This document shows, piece after piece, positions 34,199 to 44,497 of a stretch of DNA of 64,000 bases. The DNA is from Xanthobacter autotrophicus (GTDB lineage: Bacteria; Pseudomonadota; Alphaproteobacteria; Rhizobiales; Xanthobacteraceae): positions 248,001 through 312,000 of the forward strand of contig NZ_VAUP01000015.1 in the NCBI RefSeq assembly GCF_005871085.1. Direction: 5' to 3'. The translations under genes were made by a program, and so were the position numbers. Every line of letters begins with the position of its first letter. Within the stretch, counting starts at the first letter, position 1. The notes under the pieces were generated by a model. The model saw only the letters and a list, made by a program, of their open reading frames with translations, was not told the DNA's origin and did no database searches.

Positions 34199-36136
34199 AT
34201 GCGAAAATCCCAGATCGTCGAAGAGCTTGGCGAAGGCGAATTGCTGCTCCCCGCTCTCATCGAGACGGCGCTCCTGGCCAATGACCGGGCGAAGCTGCGC
34301 ATGACCGCGCTTCAGGAGGCCGTGGCCCATGCCAAGGCGCCGCTGCGCGCGGTCCGCCTCATGGCTGCGGAAGCCCGCGCCGCCGGGGCCGCCGAGGATG
34401 GGCTCGATGCGACCGTGGCCGGCGCCCAGATCGTGGACGGTGGTTATGCCATCCCCGGAGCCCGGCGGCTGATGGATGGCATCCTCGACGACATCGCCGC
34501 CATGACCACGCCGCTGGATGCCGCGCAGGCGTCCGCCGCCTCCGGTTTTTCCGATCGCCTCGCCGGCTTGCGCGCGGCCTTCGCCGGCAGCGCCGGCGAT
34601 GTGCTGGACGAACGGGCCCTGGTGCGCCTCACCTCCGCCCGGCGCGGGGGCGAGGACAGCGCCCACCTTCTCGTCATGGACCTGCACAAGGCGCTTAACC
34701 AGCTCTCCGCCACCATCGCCGCCGAGACCATTGCAGGAGCCCGCGCGCTCGGCGTGCTGGCGCAGGACCATGCCCGCATCGAGGCTTTCATGGCCGGGCT
34801 CAACCGCACTCGCGGCCTCGCCTTCGGCCATCCCGGGCTGGACACCACGGCCAGCCGTTCCAGCGCGCGCCTGATCCTCCAGAACGACATCGGCACCACC
34901 GATGCCCACGTGATCATCCTGGCGGTGGAGGGGCTTGATGCCACCGTGACCTATACCGACGTGCACCGCTCGCGCGCCAAGTTCTTCATCTCCCTGTTCC
35001 GGGATTTTTCCGCCACCTGGACGCCGTTGGCCGAACGCAGCGTGGCGGGCCTCGCCGAAGGCGGCAGCTTCTTCCTGGTGACGGGGCGCTACTCCGCGCG
35101 GGACACCGCCGATCTCGACACCTTCCTCGATGCGGTGGGAGCGCACCTCGTCTTCCTCATCGACTGGAACAAGGCGCGCAAGACGCTCCAGACCTTCGTG
35201 GACAAGGCCACCGCCATCCGCCTCCTCACCGACGCCGCGCGTGCCCGCTTCGGCCACCGGGCCTTCCTGGAGCTGGGCGGGGCGGAGTTGATCTTCGATG
35301 CGGTCCGGCGCAGCGCCGAAGGCCGCGTGCCCTATGGCGCCCGCCTCGACCGGGTTCTGGGCGTCGGCTCCGTGGCGCGGCTTCTGGGAGAAGTGTTGCG
35401 GCTCACCAGCGAAGGGCTCGGCGCCCAGCGCTCGGTCCGGCTGATCAAAGACGAGGTGCGGGCGGAACTGGCCCGCAGCTTCGGCTCGGCCGAGCAAGAG
35501 GTGCTCGCCATGGCGCTCACCCAGCTCGGGCTCGCCCGGATGCTGGCCGCCGAGGTGGCCGAAGCCCTCGACGAACCGGGAGACGGGGGAGATAGCATCC
35601 GCGCCGCCTTCCAGCGCCGTGCCAAGCGGCTGGAGGAGAAGGCCGACCGGCAGGTGCTCGCGGCCCGCGATCTGGCGAGTGGCCCCTTCGGCCGCGGCCG
35701 ACGCTTCCTACCCCTCGCCGAATGGGTGGAGGAGGCGACCGATTCGTTCGAGGAAGCCGCCTTCCTGCTCGGCACCCATTCACGGCGGCAGACCACGGAC
35801 GCCGCCGCGCCGCTCGCGGAACTGGTGAGCGTGGCCATGGCCTGCTGCGGCGACCTCGTGCGTGCCGTGGCCGCCGCCTGCGAGGGACCCGCGGGCCGGC
35901 GCGAGGACATCACCGACGCGTTGGAAGCCATCGACGCCGTGATGGAAGGCGAGCGCCGCGCCGATGCGGCCCATCGCCGGGTTCTGGCGGCCGTCCTGGG
36001 CGACCCGGCTCCAGGGCCGGCGTCCGCGCTGGTGGCGACCATGGAGGTGGCCCGCGCCATGGAGACCGGCACCGACCACCTCGCCCGCGCCGCCCTGGCG
36101 CTGCGCGCCTGTGTTCTGGAGGAGGTGGGATCGTGA
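34199..36136 (+). CDS. Large protein of unknown function with a PhoU/DUF47-like C-terminal region
   Basis: A 645-residue protein, largely alpha-helical and without signal peptide or membrane segment. I do not recognise residues 1-470; they contain SSARLILQNDIGTTDAHVII and VTYTDVHRSRAKFFISLFRD, with a conserved look but no motif I can name. Residues about 480-645 resemble PhoU/DUF47 phosphate-related helical bundles (RRAKRLEEKADRQVLAARDL, WVEEATDSFEEAAFLLGTHS, REDITDALEAIDAVMEGERR). ATG at 34199 follows GGGAAGG. Its TGA overlaps the GTG start of the PPDK-like gene (GTGA), so the two proteins are probably made together. A phosphate or phosphotransfer role is inference. Confidence 0.6.
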   Translation: MRKSQIVEELGEGELLLPALIETALLANDRAKLRMTALQEAVAHAKAPLRAVRLMAAEARAAGAAEDGLDATVAGAQIVDGGYAIPGARRLMDGILDDIAAMTTPLDAAQASAASGFSDRLAGLRAAFAGSAGDVLDERALVRLTSARRGGEDSAHLLVMDLHKALNQLSATIAAETIAGARALGVLAQDHARIEAFMAGLNRTRGLAFGHPGLDTTASRSSARLILQNDIGTTDAHVIILAVEGLDATVTYTDVHRSRAKFFISLFRDFSATWTPLAERSVAGLAEGGSFFLVTGRYSARDTADLDTFLDAVGAHLVFLIDWNKARKTLQTFVDKATAIRLLTDAARARFGHRAFLELGGAELIFDAVRRSAEGRVPYGARLDRVLGVGSVARLLGEVLRLTSEGLGAQRSVRLIKDEVRAELARSFGSAEQEVLAMALTQLGLARMLAAEVAEALDEPGDGGDSIRAAFQRRAKRLEEKADRQVLAARDLASGPFGRGRRFLPLAEWVEEATDSFEEAAFLLGTHSRRQTTDAAAPLAELVSVAMACCGDLVRAVAAACEGPAGRREDITDALEAIDAVMEGERRADAAHRRVLAAVLGDPAPGPASALVATMEVARAMETGTDHLARAALALRACVLEEVGS

Positions 36137-37770
36137 CAACCCTCAGCGCGCGCCTGTCCGACTCGGACGAAACCCACGGCTCCCACGGGGCGGCCTCGCC
36201 CCTCATCGGCTTCATCGGACCCGGCGGCGACACGCAGCCGCTCTCCGCCCACGCCTTCGGCTCCAAGGCGGCGCAGCTGTGGCGCATGAATGCCCTCGGC
36301 CTCAACGTGCCGCCGGCGTTCGTGCTCTCCACGGCCCTGTGCGGCAAGGCCCACGCCGAAAAGCGCATCGGCGCGCTGCTGGAGCAGGGCATCGCCTATC
36401 TCGAACGGGTCACTGCGCGCGGCTTCGGCGATCGGCGCCGGCCGCTCCTCGTCTCGGTGCGGTCGGGGGCGGAGAAATCCATGCCCGGCATGCTGGAGAC
36501 GGTGCTGGACGTGGGCATGACCGCCGCGACTACCCGCGGCCTCATGCGCCTTTACGGCAATCCGCGCCTTGCGGCCGATTGCCGGCGGCGCTTCATCGAG
36601 GGCTATTGCGAGGTGGTGGCGGGCCTGCCGCGCGGCCCGTTCGAGGACGTGCTGCGCGCCGTTCAGACCGCCGAGGATGTCACATCCGACCGGGAGCTGG
36701 ATCCCGAGGCGCTGGACCGGCTCGCCGGCCTTTATCTCAATCTCGCCCGCGACCGGTTCGGCACCGCCATCCCCGAGGAGCCCATGGACCAGTTGCGGGC
36801 GGCGGCCGAGGCCGTGTTCCGCTCCTGGGATGCGCCCAAGGCGCAGGACTATCGGCGCCTCAACCACCTGGAGGACCTGTCGGGCACGGCGGTGACGGTG
36901 CAGGCCATGGTGTTCGGCAATGCCAGCGCCCGCTCGGGCTCCGGCGTCGCCTTCTCCCGCGACCCCGCCACGGGCGCGCCGGGCCTTTATGCGGACATGC
37001 TGTTCGAGGCCCAGGGCGAGGACGTGGTCTCCGGACGCCGCCAGCCGGTGGGGCTCGGTCGGCTTGAGGCCATGCTGCCGGACGTGGCGACACAGCTCGC
37101 CGATGGCGTCGGCGCGCTGGAAGCGGCCTATCGCGACGTGCAGGACGTGGAATTCACCTTTGAGGACGGCCGCCTGTTCTTCCTTCAGACCCGGTCCGCC
37201 AAGCGTACGCCCCGCGCGGCGCTGAAGATCGCGGTGGACCTCGTGGCCGAGGGGGTGCGGACCGAAGCGGAAGGCCTCGCCCTGCTCGACGGCATCGACC
37301 TGTCGCAGGTGGGAACCACGCGCTTCACCGGCACGGCGGAAGTGGCAGCGCGGGGCGTGGCCGCCTCTCCGGGCACGGTAAGCGGGCGTATCGCCTTCGA
37401 CGGCGAGGCGGCCAAGCGCCTCTCGGAGGGCGGGGAGCCCGTCATCCTGGTGCGGCCGGACGTGGCAACCGACGATATCGCCGGCATGGCGCTGGCGGCC
37501 GGCGTGCTCACCCGCGTCGGCGGGCGCACCGCCCACGCCGCGGTGGTGGCGCGTCAGCTCGGGCGGGTCTGCGTGGTGGGGTGTGCGGCGCTTGCGATCG
37601 ATCTCGACTCACGCAGCGCCCGTCTCGGCCCAGCGGAGGTCCGGGAAGGCGACTGGGTGTCGCTGGACGGCGACGAAGGCACGGTCTTCGTCGGCCGCCG
37701 CGAGAGTGTCGTGGACCGTCCCGAGGCGGACCTTGCCACGGTGGCGGGCTGGACGGCGCGCGCGCGATAG
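36133..37770 (+). CDS. Short PPDK-like protein: ATP-grasp and phosphohistidine domains without the PEP-binding barrel
   Basis: A 545-residue protein collinear with the first two thirds of pyruvate phosphate dikinase. The ATP-grasp part shows GSKAAQLWRMNALGLNVPPA, SVRSGAEKSMPGMLETVLD, GTAVTVQAMVFGNASARSGS and DVEFTFEDGRLFFLQTRSAK, with the Arg, Glu and Gln positions of the nucleotide site kept. The swivelling domain has the phosphohistidine, His468, in GGRTAHAAVVARQLGRVCVV. The protein ends about 75 residues later, so the roughly 350-residue PEP/pyruvate TIM barrel is absent (normal PPDK about 880-900). It could charge its histidine from ATP and pass the phosphate to another acceptor. It is translationally coupled to the upstream gene. 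Confidence 0.8.
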   Translation: MTTLSARLSDSDETHGSHGAASPLIGFIGPGGDTQPLSAHAFGSKAAQLWRMNALGLNVPPAFVLSTALCGKAHAEKRIGALLEQGIAYLERVTARGFGDRRRPLLVSVRSGAEKSMPGMLETVLDVGMTAATTRGLMRLYGNPRLAADCRRRFIEGYCEVVAGLPRGPFEDVLRAVQTAEDVTSDRELDPEALDRLAGLYLNLARDRFGTAIPEEPMDQLRAAAEAVFRSWDAPKAQDYRRLNHLEDLSGTAVTVQAMVFGNASARSGSGVAFSRDPATGAPGLYADMLFEAQGEDVVSGRRQPVGLGRLEAMLPDVATQLADGVGALEAAYRDVQDVEFTFEDGRLFFLQTRSAKRTPRAALKIAVDLVAEGVRTEAEGLALLDGIDLSQVGTTRFTGTAEVAARGVAASPGTVSGRIAFDGEAAKRLSEGGEPVILVRPDVATDDIAGMALAAGVLTRVGGRTAHAAVVARQLGRVCVVGCAALAIDLDSRSARLGPAEVREGDWVSLDGDEGTVFVGRRESVVDRPEADLATVAGWTARAR

Positions 37771-37790
37771 CGGCCGTTCGGCAGTGCCGG

Positions 37791-38018
37791 TCAGCGCTTG
37801 CGTTCGGAGGGGCTGAAATTGCTCGCGTGCCCCTCCCGCGCGGCCTGGGCGCGCCACACCTTGGCGGCGGCGGCCAGCTTGCCGTCGGGCGCGATGCGGC
37901 CGATCATTCGCTCCATCTTCTGCCCACCGCAGGACGGGCAGACGGGCGTTTCCGACGCGCCCACGAGCAGTTCGGTGTCCTTGTCGCAATCGGGACAATG
38001 AAAATTGTAGAGCGGCAC
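37791..38018 (-). CDS. FmdB-type zinc ribbon protein
   Basis: A 75-residue protein with the FmdB/CxxC_CXXC_SSSS regulatory zinc ribbon: PLYNFHCPDCDKDTELLV and PVCPSCGGQKMERMIG supply two Cys pairs. The rest is a short basic helical tail. GTG at 38018 is chosen because GGAG lies about 9 bases upstream and family members begin Met-Pro-Leu-Tyr; the open frame upstream to 38087 is not needed. Function in this family is poorly known, though FmdB was linked to regulation of a formamidase in Methylophilus. Confidence 0.82.
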   Translation of the reverse strand: MPLYNFHCPDCDKDTELLVGASETPVCPSCGGQKMERMIGRIAPDGKLAAAAKVWRAQAAREGHASNFSPSERKR

Positions 38019-38174
38019 CGCCGTATCTCCGTTCCTGCCACAGTCACGTCCAGCACAATGCCCCCAAATCATTGATTTGACGTGCAATTATGCCAAAGAC
38101 GCGCGGTCGCGCGCCGCGCCGTCGTCGCCCGGTGCGGCTGCGCCTTGTGGGTTACAAGCAGGAAGCGGGCCAGG

Positions 38175-38999
38175 TCAGTCGGCGGCTTCGGTCTCGATGC
38201 CGAGCACCTGTTCCAGCACGCCGGCGGGGTCGGCGTCCTTCATCAGCGCCGTGCCGATCAGCAGGGCCTTGGCCCCGGCGGCGCCAAGCCGCTCCCGGTC
38301 GGCGGCGGTGCCGAGGCCGCCCTCCGCCACCACCAGCGCCTTGGTCGCCGGAATGAGCGGGATCAGCGTCTCGCAGGTGCCGGGCTTAAGCTCGAAGGTG
38401 TGGATGTTGCGGTTGGTGACGCAGATGAAATCCGCACCGGCGGCCAGCGCGGCTTCCACCTCCTGCGGGGTGTGGACCTGCACCAGCGCATCCATGGCGA
38501 CGGAGGCCGCCCGCTCGCGGAATTCGGCAAGCTGCGGACCGAGCAGGGCCGCGGAGAGCACCACCGCATCGGCACCGGCGAGGCGCGCCTCAAGGATCTG
38601 GTAAAGGTCGAAGATGATGTCCTGCGCCAAAAGCGGGATGTCCACCGCGTCGCGCACCGTGGCAAGGTCCGAATAGGAGCCGCGGAAGGCCTGCCGCTCC
38701 ACCGCCACCGACAGCGCCGCCGCCCCGACCGCCTCGAAATCCTCGGCCAGCGCCTTGTAGGGCACCATGGTGCGGAACGAGGGATCGAACGGCGAGCCGC
38801 CCTTCAGCTCGGCGATGATGCCCGGCGCGCCGTTGGCCTTGAAGGAGGCGGCAAGGGCGCCCTGGAAGCCGCGGGTCATGGGCATGTCGCCCACCTTGCC
38901 CTGGATCTGGCCGAGGGAGCGGCGGACCTTGGCCTTCGCGAGCTGGTCGCGGCGCTGGAGGATGAAGGGCTTGAGCGGGCTGGCGTCTGGCAAAATCAT
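38175..38999 (-). CDS. TrpC-like protein (indole-3-glycerol phosphate synthase family), divergent paralogue
   Basis: A 274-residue TIM-barrel protein aligned along its length with indole-3-glycerol phosphate synthase: GIIAELKGGSPFDPSF, IPLLAQDIIFDLYQILEARL, ALVQVHTPQEVEAALAAGAD, VTNRNIHTFELKPG and VVAEGGLGTAADRERLG. The residues that act as general acid and base in IGPS (Lys in the RKDF motif, Glu in the TEV/VEV motif) are Gln126 and Gln174 here, while Glu226 of the last motif is kept. The canonical SPSKG and SESG motifs are also altered. It is unlikely to be the tryptophan enzyme, and no trp genes are near. A Rieske ferredoxin gene is divergent, 179 bases away. Confidence 0.75.
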   Translation of the reverse strand: MILPDASPLKPFILQRRDQLAKAKVRRSLGQIQGKVGDMPMTRGFQGALAASFKANGAPGIIAELKGGSPFDPSFRTMVPYKALAEDFEAVGAAALSVAVERQAFRGSYSDLATVRDAVDIPLLAQDIIFDLYQILEARLAGADAVVLSAALLGPQLAEFRERAASVAMDALVQVHTPQEVEAALAAGADFICVTNRNIHTFELKPGTCETLIPLIPATKALVVAEGGLGTAADRERLGAAGAKALLIGTALMKDADPAGVLEQVLGIETEAAD

Positions 39000-39178
39000 G
39001 AAAAACGTCCGTCTCCAACGGGGCAAAGACGCCCCGGCGCGAAAAATGCCCCTTGAACTTCCCAGATTTTGCCGCGCTTCGCCACCGTCGCGGTTGGGGC
39101 GCGGCATGGTTTCCTCTTCCCTCGGGCGCCATCACGAGCGATCATGCCGCTATTCTTCGCCCGAGAGATTTTTCTGAG

Positions 39179-39514
39179 ATGTTCACCCGCGTCTGCAAAG
39201 CAGAAACCGTGCCCGAAGGTGGCATGCGGCTCGTGATCGCCGACAGCCACCTCATTGTCCTGGCCTGGCCCGACAATGCAGAGGAGATGAAGGCGTTCCA
39301 GGGGGTGTGTCCCCACTCCAACACGCCCCTCAACGAGGCCGAGTTCGACGGCACGATCATCACCTGCCCGCTGCATTACTGGACATGGGACCTCAACAGC
39401 GGCGATCCCGTCGAGCCGCAGGAATGCCCGCTCGCGCAGTATCCGGTGAAGGTCGAGGACGGCATCGTCTATATCGATACCGAAGGCGTCACCCCCCTCT
39501 TCGCGGCCCCCTGA
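39179..39514 (+). CDS. Rieske [2Fe-2S] ferredoxin, toluene-monooxygenase (TmoC) type
   Basis: A 111-residue soluble ferredoxin. The cluster ligands are in CPHSNTPLNEAEFDGTIITC followed by PLH, giving Cys-x-His and Cys-x2-His. The flanking pattern (FDGTIITCPLHYWTWDLNSG and CPLAQYPVKVEDGIVYIDTE) resembles T4MO/XamoC ferredoxins, which pass electrons to di-iron monooxygenases. No hydroxylase, effector or reductase gene lies nearby, so it is an orphan here. ATG at 39179 has only a weak upstream GAGAG. It is divergent from the TrpC-like gene and followed by the SDR gene after 124 bases. Confidence 0.85.
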   Translation: MFTRVCKAETVPEGGMRLVIADSHLIVLAWPDNAEEMKAFQGVCPHSNTPLNEAEFDGTIITCPLHYWTWDLNSGDPVEPQECPLAQYPVKVEDGIVYIDTEGVTPLFAAP

Positions 39515-39638
39515 GCCACAGCCCGGCCCCGCCGGCTGTAACCGCCGGGCCGGTTGATCCGTAAGCATATGCAGAGGCCGTCCCCCACCCGCGAGCGCAG
39601 CGCGCCGGGTGGAGCAGCCGCAAGCCGGAGTTCGACCC

Positions 39639-40334
39639 GTGACACAGGAAACCGCCGTTATCGTAGGGGCAGGCAAGGGCCTCAGCGCCGCTCTCGCCCG
39701 CCGGCTCGCCAGGGATGGCTTTCGCGTCGTGCTCGTGGCCCGCGACGTGGCGAAGCTCGCGCCCCTCGTGGCGGAAACCGGCGGTCTTGCCGTCTCCGCC
39801 GACGCCCAGAGCCCGCAGGCCATCGAGGCCGTGTTCGCCGAGGTGGACCGCACCTTCGGGCCGCCCGACCTCGTGGTTTTCAACGCCGCCATGCGCTATC
39901 GCGGCCCCATCGAGGTGCTGGATCCGGCAGACGTGATGGACGCCTACGCGGTGGGCGCCTTCGCCGGCTTCGTCACTGCCCAGGCGGCGGCGCGGCGCAT
40001 GCTCCAGCGCGGCAGCGGCTCCATCTTCTTCACCGGCGCCACCGCCAGCGTGAAGTCCATGCCCCATTCCGTACCGTTCGCCATGGCCAAGTTCGCCCTG
40101 CGCGGCCTCGCCCAGGGCCTCGCCCGCGAGCTGGGACCGCGCGGCATCCATGTGGCCCATTTCATCATCGATGGTGGCATCGCCTCGTCGTGGGCCACGG
40201 AGGGGGAGGCCGGGCCGCCGGACAAATGGCTCGATCCCGCCGCCATCGCCGAGACCTATCTCGCCGTGCACCGCCAGCACCGCTCGGCCTGGACCGCAGA
40301 GCTGGAGCTGCGCCCCTGGGTCGAGAAGTTCTGA
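39639..40334 (+). CDS. Short-chain dehydrogenase/reductase family protein
   Basis: A 231-residue Rossmann protein. The cofactor loop is VIVGAGKGLSAALARRLARD, followed by LVVFNAAMRYRGPIEV. The catalytic region reads SVKSMPHSVPFAMAKFALRG: the usual Tyr-x3-Lys is Phe147-x3-Lys151. The C-terminus has IHVAHFIIDGGIASSWA. GTG at 39639 follows CCGGAG with 8-base spacing and is preferred to the start at 39609. The Phe for Tyr change occurs in a subgroup of bacterial SDR proteins of unknown activity. It may belong with the Rieske gene upstream, which is on the same strand. Confidence 0.78.
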   Translation: MTQETAVIVGAGKGLSAALARRLARDGFRVVLVARDVAKLAPLVAETGGLAVSADAQSPQAIEAVFAEVDRTFGPPDLVVFNAAMRYRGPIEVLDPADVMDAYAVGAFAGFVTAQAAARRMLQRGSGSIFFTGATASVKSMPHSVPFAMAKFALRGLAQGLARELGPRGIHVAHFIIDGGIASSWATEGEAGPPDKWLDPAAIAETYLAVHRQHRSAWTAELELRPWVEKF

Positions 40335-40414
40335 TCAAGCCCGGCCGTGCACAGCCCTTTGCGAGCGTTGTGGGCGGCCTGAGGGCGTGCCATCTTTCCC
40401 CTCTTGCAGGAGAT

Positions 40415-40438
40415 CCCGGACCGGCTAACGCGTCCGGG
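40415..40438 (+). terminator. Stem-loop after the SDR gene
   Basis: A 7-bp stem CCCGGAC / GTCCGGG with a 10-base loop, followed by GGGGCTCTTTG, lies 80 bases after the SDR stop codon. It is a modest terminator candidate. Confidence 0.35.
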
Positions 40439-40506
40439 GGGCTCTTTGCTCATGCGCCGAACGGGCGCGGCCGGCGGCCGACGGGGGCAACCCGTCGGGG
40501 ACCGGC

Positions 40507-40812
40507 GTGAAGGGGAGAGGACTGTTGGCGTATTCCTTGGTGAGCGGACGCCAGATCAAGGCCGCACGGGCCCTTCTAGGCTGGTCGCGCAGCGAACTGG
40601 CGGACCGCACCGGCGTCACCGCGCCGACGGTGAAGGTGGTGGAGCAGGATTCGGGCGTGCTGGACGAGTTGGCCTCGACCCGCACCCGCCTGTGCAACGT
40701 GCTGGCGGCGGAAGGCGTGGACTTCCTCAACGGCGGCAGCATCGGCGTGCAGCTGGTGCAGAAGGGCGAAGGCCTGCGCACCGAAGACCTCAACGCCTCC
40801 AACGACGACTGA
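40507..40812 (+). CDS. XRE-type helix-turn-helix protein
   Basis: A protein of up to 101 residues with a Cro/CI-like HTH: SGRQIKAARALLGWSRSELA followed by TGVTAPTVKVVEQDSG. The rest is a short tail ending in acidic and Asn-rich residues. The start is uncertain: GTG at 40507 is taken, but the strongest ribosome-like site (AAGGGGAGAGG) lies after it, so TTG at 40525 is possible. The tiny membrane ORF follows after 8 bases and a terminator closes the unit, so the HTH protein may control its own small operon. Confidence 0.75.
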   Translation: MKGRGLLAYSLVSGRQIKAARALLGWSRSELADRTGVTAPTVKVVEQDSGVLDELASTRTRLCNVLAAEGVDFLNGGSIGVQLVQKGEGLRTEDLNASNDD

Positions 40813-40820
40813 GCCCAGCC

Positions 40821-40913
40821 ATGATCCTGCACAAAGTCGCCACGCGGCACTGGATTCTCGTCGCGATCATCCTGATCGTCGCCACGCTCGCCTATCTCGG
40901 CAGCTGGTCCTGA
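40821..40913 (+). CDS. Tiny predicted membrane peptide
   Basis: A 30-residue frame: a short start (MILHKVATRHW) then one strong hydrophobic helix ILVAIILIVATLAYLGSW. It begins with ATG 8 bases after the HTH gene's stop, although I see only a weak ribosome site, and it ends 6 bases before a good terminator. Position and composition suggest a real single-span membrane peptide, but its short length leaves room for chance. Confidence 0.5.
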   Translation: MILHKVATRHWILVAIILIVATLAYLGSWS

Positions 40914-40919
40914 AGGCAA

Positions 40920-40950
40920 GGCGCCGGAGCCAAGGCTTCCGGCGCCTTTT
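40920..40950 (+). terminator. Rho-independent terminator after the HTH/small-peptide unit
   Basis: A 9-bp stem (GGCGCCGGA / TCCGGCGCC) with a 9-base loop is followed by TTTT, and two A-T pairs extend the stem. Confidence 0.8.
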
Positions 40951-40977
40951 GCTCAGCCGCCGCGCAGGCTGGGGGCG

Positions 40978-41643
40978 TTACTCCACCCTCAGCAGGGCGA
41001 AGCCGTCATAGCCCTTGGCGCCCACGGTCTGGACAGCGGTGGCGGAGAGGCGCGGGTCGGCCCCCGCCAGATCGAACAGGCGCCGCACACCGATGACATT
41101 GGCGTCGGTGCTTTCGGCATCCAGCACTTTGCCGCTGCGCACCACATTGTCGCAGATGATGACCGTGCCGGGACGCGACAGCCGCAGTGCCCAGTGGAGA
41201 TAGTCCGGATTGCTGGGCTTGTCGGCGTCGATGAAGACGAGGTCGAATGGCCCCTGCCCTTCCGCTTCCAGCTTGGGCAGGGTGTCGATGGCGCGGCCCA
41301 CCCGCAGGTCGACCTTGTCGGAAAGGCCGGCGCGGGCAAGGTTGGCGGCCGCCACCTCGGCATGGCGTGGCTCGAATTCCAGCGTCACCAATTTTCCGTC
41401 CGCAGGCAAAGCGCGGGCGAGGAAAATGGCGCTATAGCCGCCCAGTGTGCCGATCTCCAGGATGCGCTTCGCGCCGATCATGCGGGCGAAGAGATGCAGC
41501 ATCTGCCCTTGCGCCGCAGACACGGAGATGGCCGGCAGGCCGGCGGCGGTGGAGGCCGCGAGCGCCTCCTCCAGCACCGGATCAGCCGGCAGAAGGCGCT
41601 CGACGATATAGTCGTCCATCTCGGCCCAGAGGGTCGCGCTCAT
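40978..41643 (-). CDS. SAM-dependent O-methyltransferase (family 3, COMT-like)
   Basis: A 221-residue class I methyltransferase. The SAM-binding loop is ILEIGTLGGYSAIFLARALP near residue 62, followed by VTLEFEPRHAEVAAANLARA, the acidic FDLVFIDADKPSNPDYLHWA and VIICDNVVRSGKVLD, which carry the metal and substrate positions of catechol and caffeoyl-CoA O-methyltransferases. The substrate is unknown. A membrane-protein gene follows HIBCH just upstream on the same strand, 32 bases away. Confidence 0.87.
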   Translation of the reverse strand: MSATLWAEMDDYIVERLLPADPVLEEALAASTAAGLPAISVSAAQGQMLHLFARMIGAKRILEIGTLGGYSAIFLARALPADGKLVTLEFEPRHAEVAAANLARAGLSDKVDLRVGRAIDTLPKLEAEGQGPFDLVFIDADKPSNPDYLHWALRLSRPGTVIICDNVVRSGKVLDAESTDANVIGVRRLFDLAGADPRLSATAVQTVGAKGYDGFALLRVE

Positions 41644-41675
41644 GGTCCCGTCTCCGTGCGTCGGAAATTAGTTCG

Positions 41676-42103
41676 TCAGTCCTGGTCGCTCTCGCGGGCG
41701 GCGCGGATGGAGAGCACCGCATAGGCAACCACCAGGGCCAGTTCCACCAGGGTGAACAGCAGCAGTCGGGTCATGCCTGCCGGCGCCCAGGCGCCGAGCA
41801 CCACCTGCGCCAGCGTGGCGATGAGCCACAGCACCACGGCCCATCCCGCCCTCAGCCACAGCCCGACCCCCGCAATGGGATCGACGATGGCAGCCCAGAT
41901 GATGGCCGCCTGCGCCGCCATGGGCATGGCCTCGAAGCGGCTGTCAGGCCCGTCACCAATGCCGAGGATCACCGCCCAGTGGATGACGCCCTCGATGAGC
42001 AGGAAAGCGGCCACGCCGCGCAGGAATAGGAACAGCCGCCGCCGCCAGGGCGTCAGGTTTTCCCACTGGGCGCGGGCGCTTGCATCGATGGGATCGTAAT
42101 GGC

Positions 42104-42107
<4 letters not shown>
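41676..42107 (-). CDS. Small membrane protein of unknown function
   Basis: A 143-residue protein with four hydrophobic segments: FLFLRGVAAFLLIEGVIHWA, AAIIWAAIVDPIAGVGLWL, AVVLWLIATLAQVVLGAWA and LLLFTLVELALVVAYAVLS. It resembles small uncharacterised membrane proteins common in Rhizobiales. Its ATG overlaps the stop of the HIBCH gene by 4 bases, so the two are translationally coupled. No function can be given. Confidence 0.72.
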
Positions 42108-44475
<2,368 letters not shown>

Positions 44476-44497
44476 GACCCGCGCCCGGAGAACCAAG

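Noticed and set aside
35332-37536. A 734-codon open frame on the minus strand opposite the PPDK-like pair
   Set aside because: Its composition (Arg, His and Ser runs) is that of an antisense frame, and the plus strand has clear family motifs.
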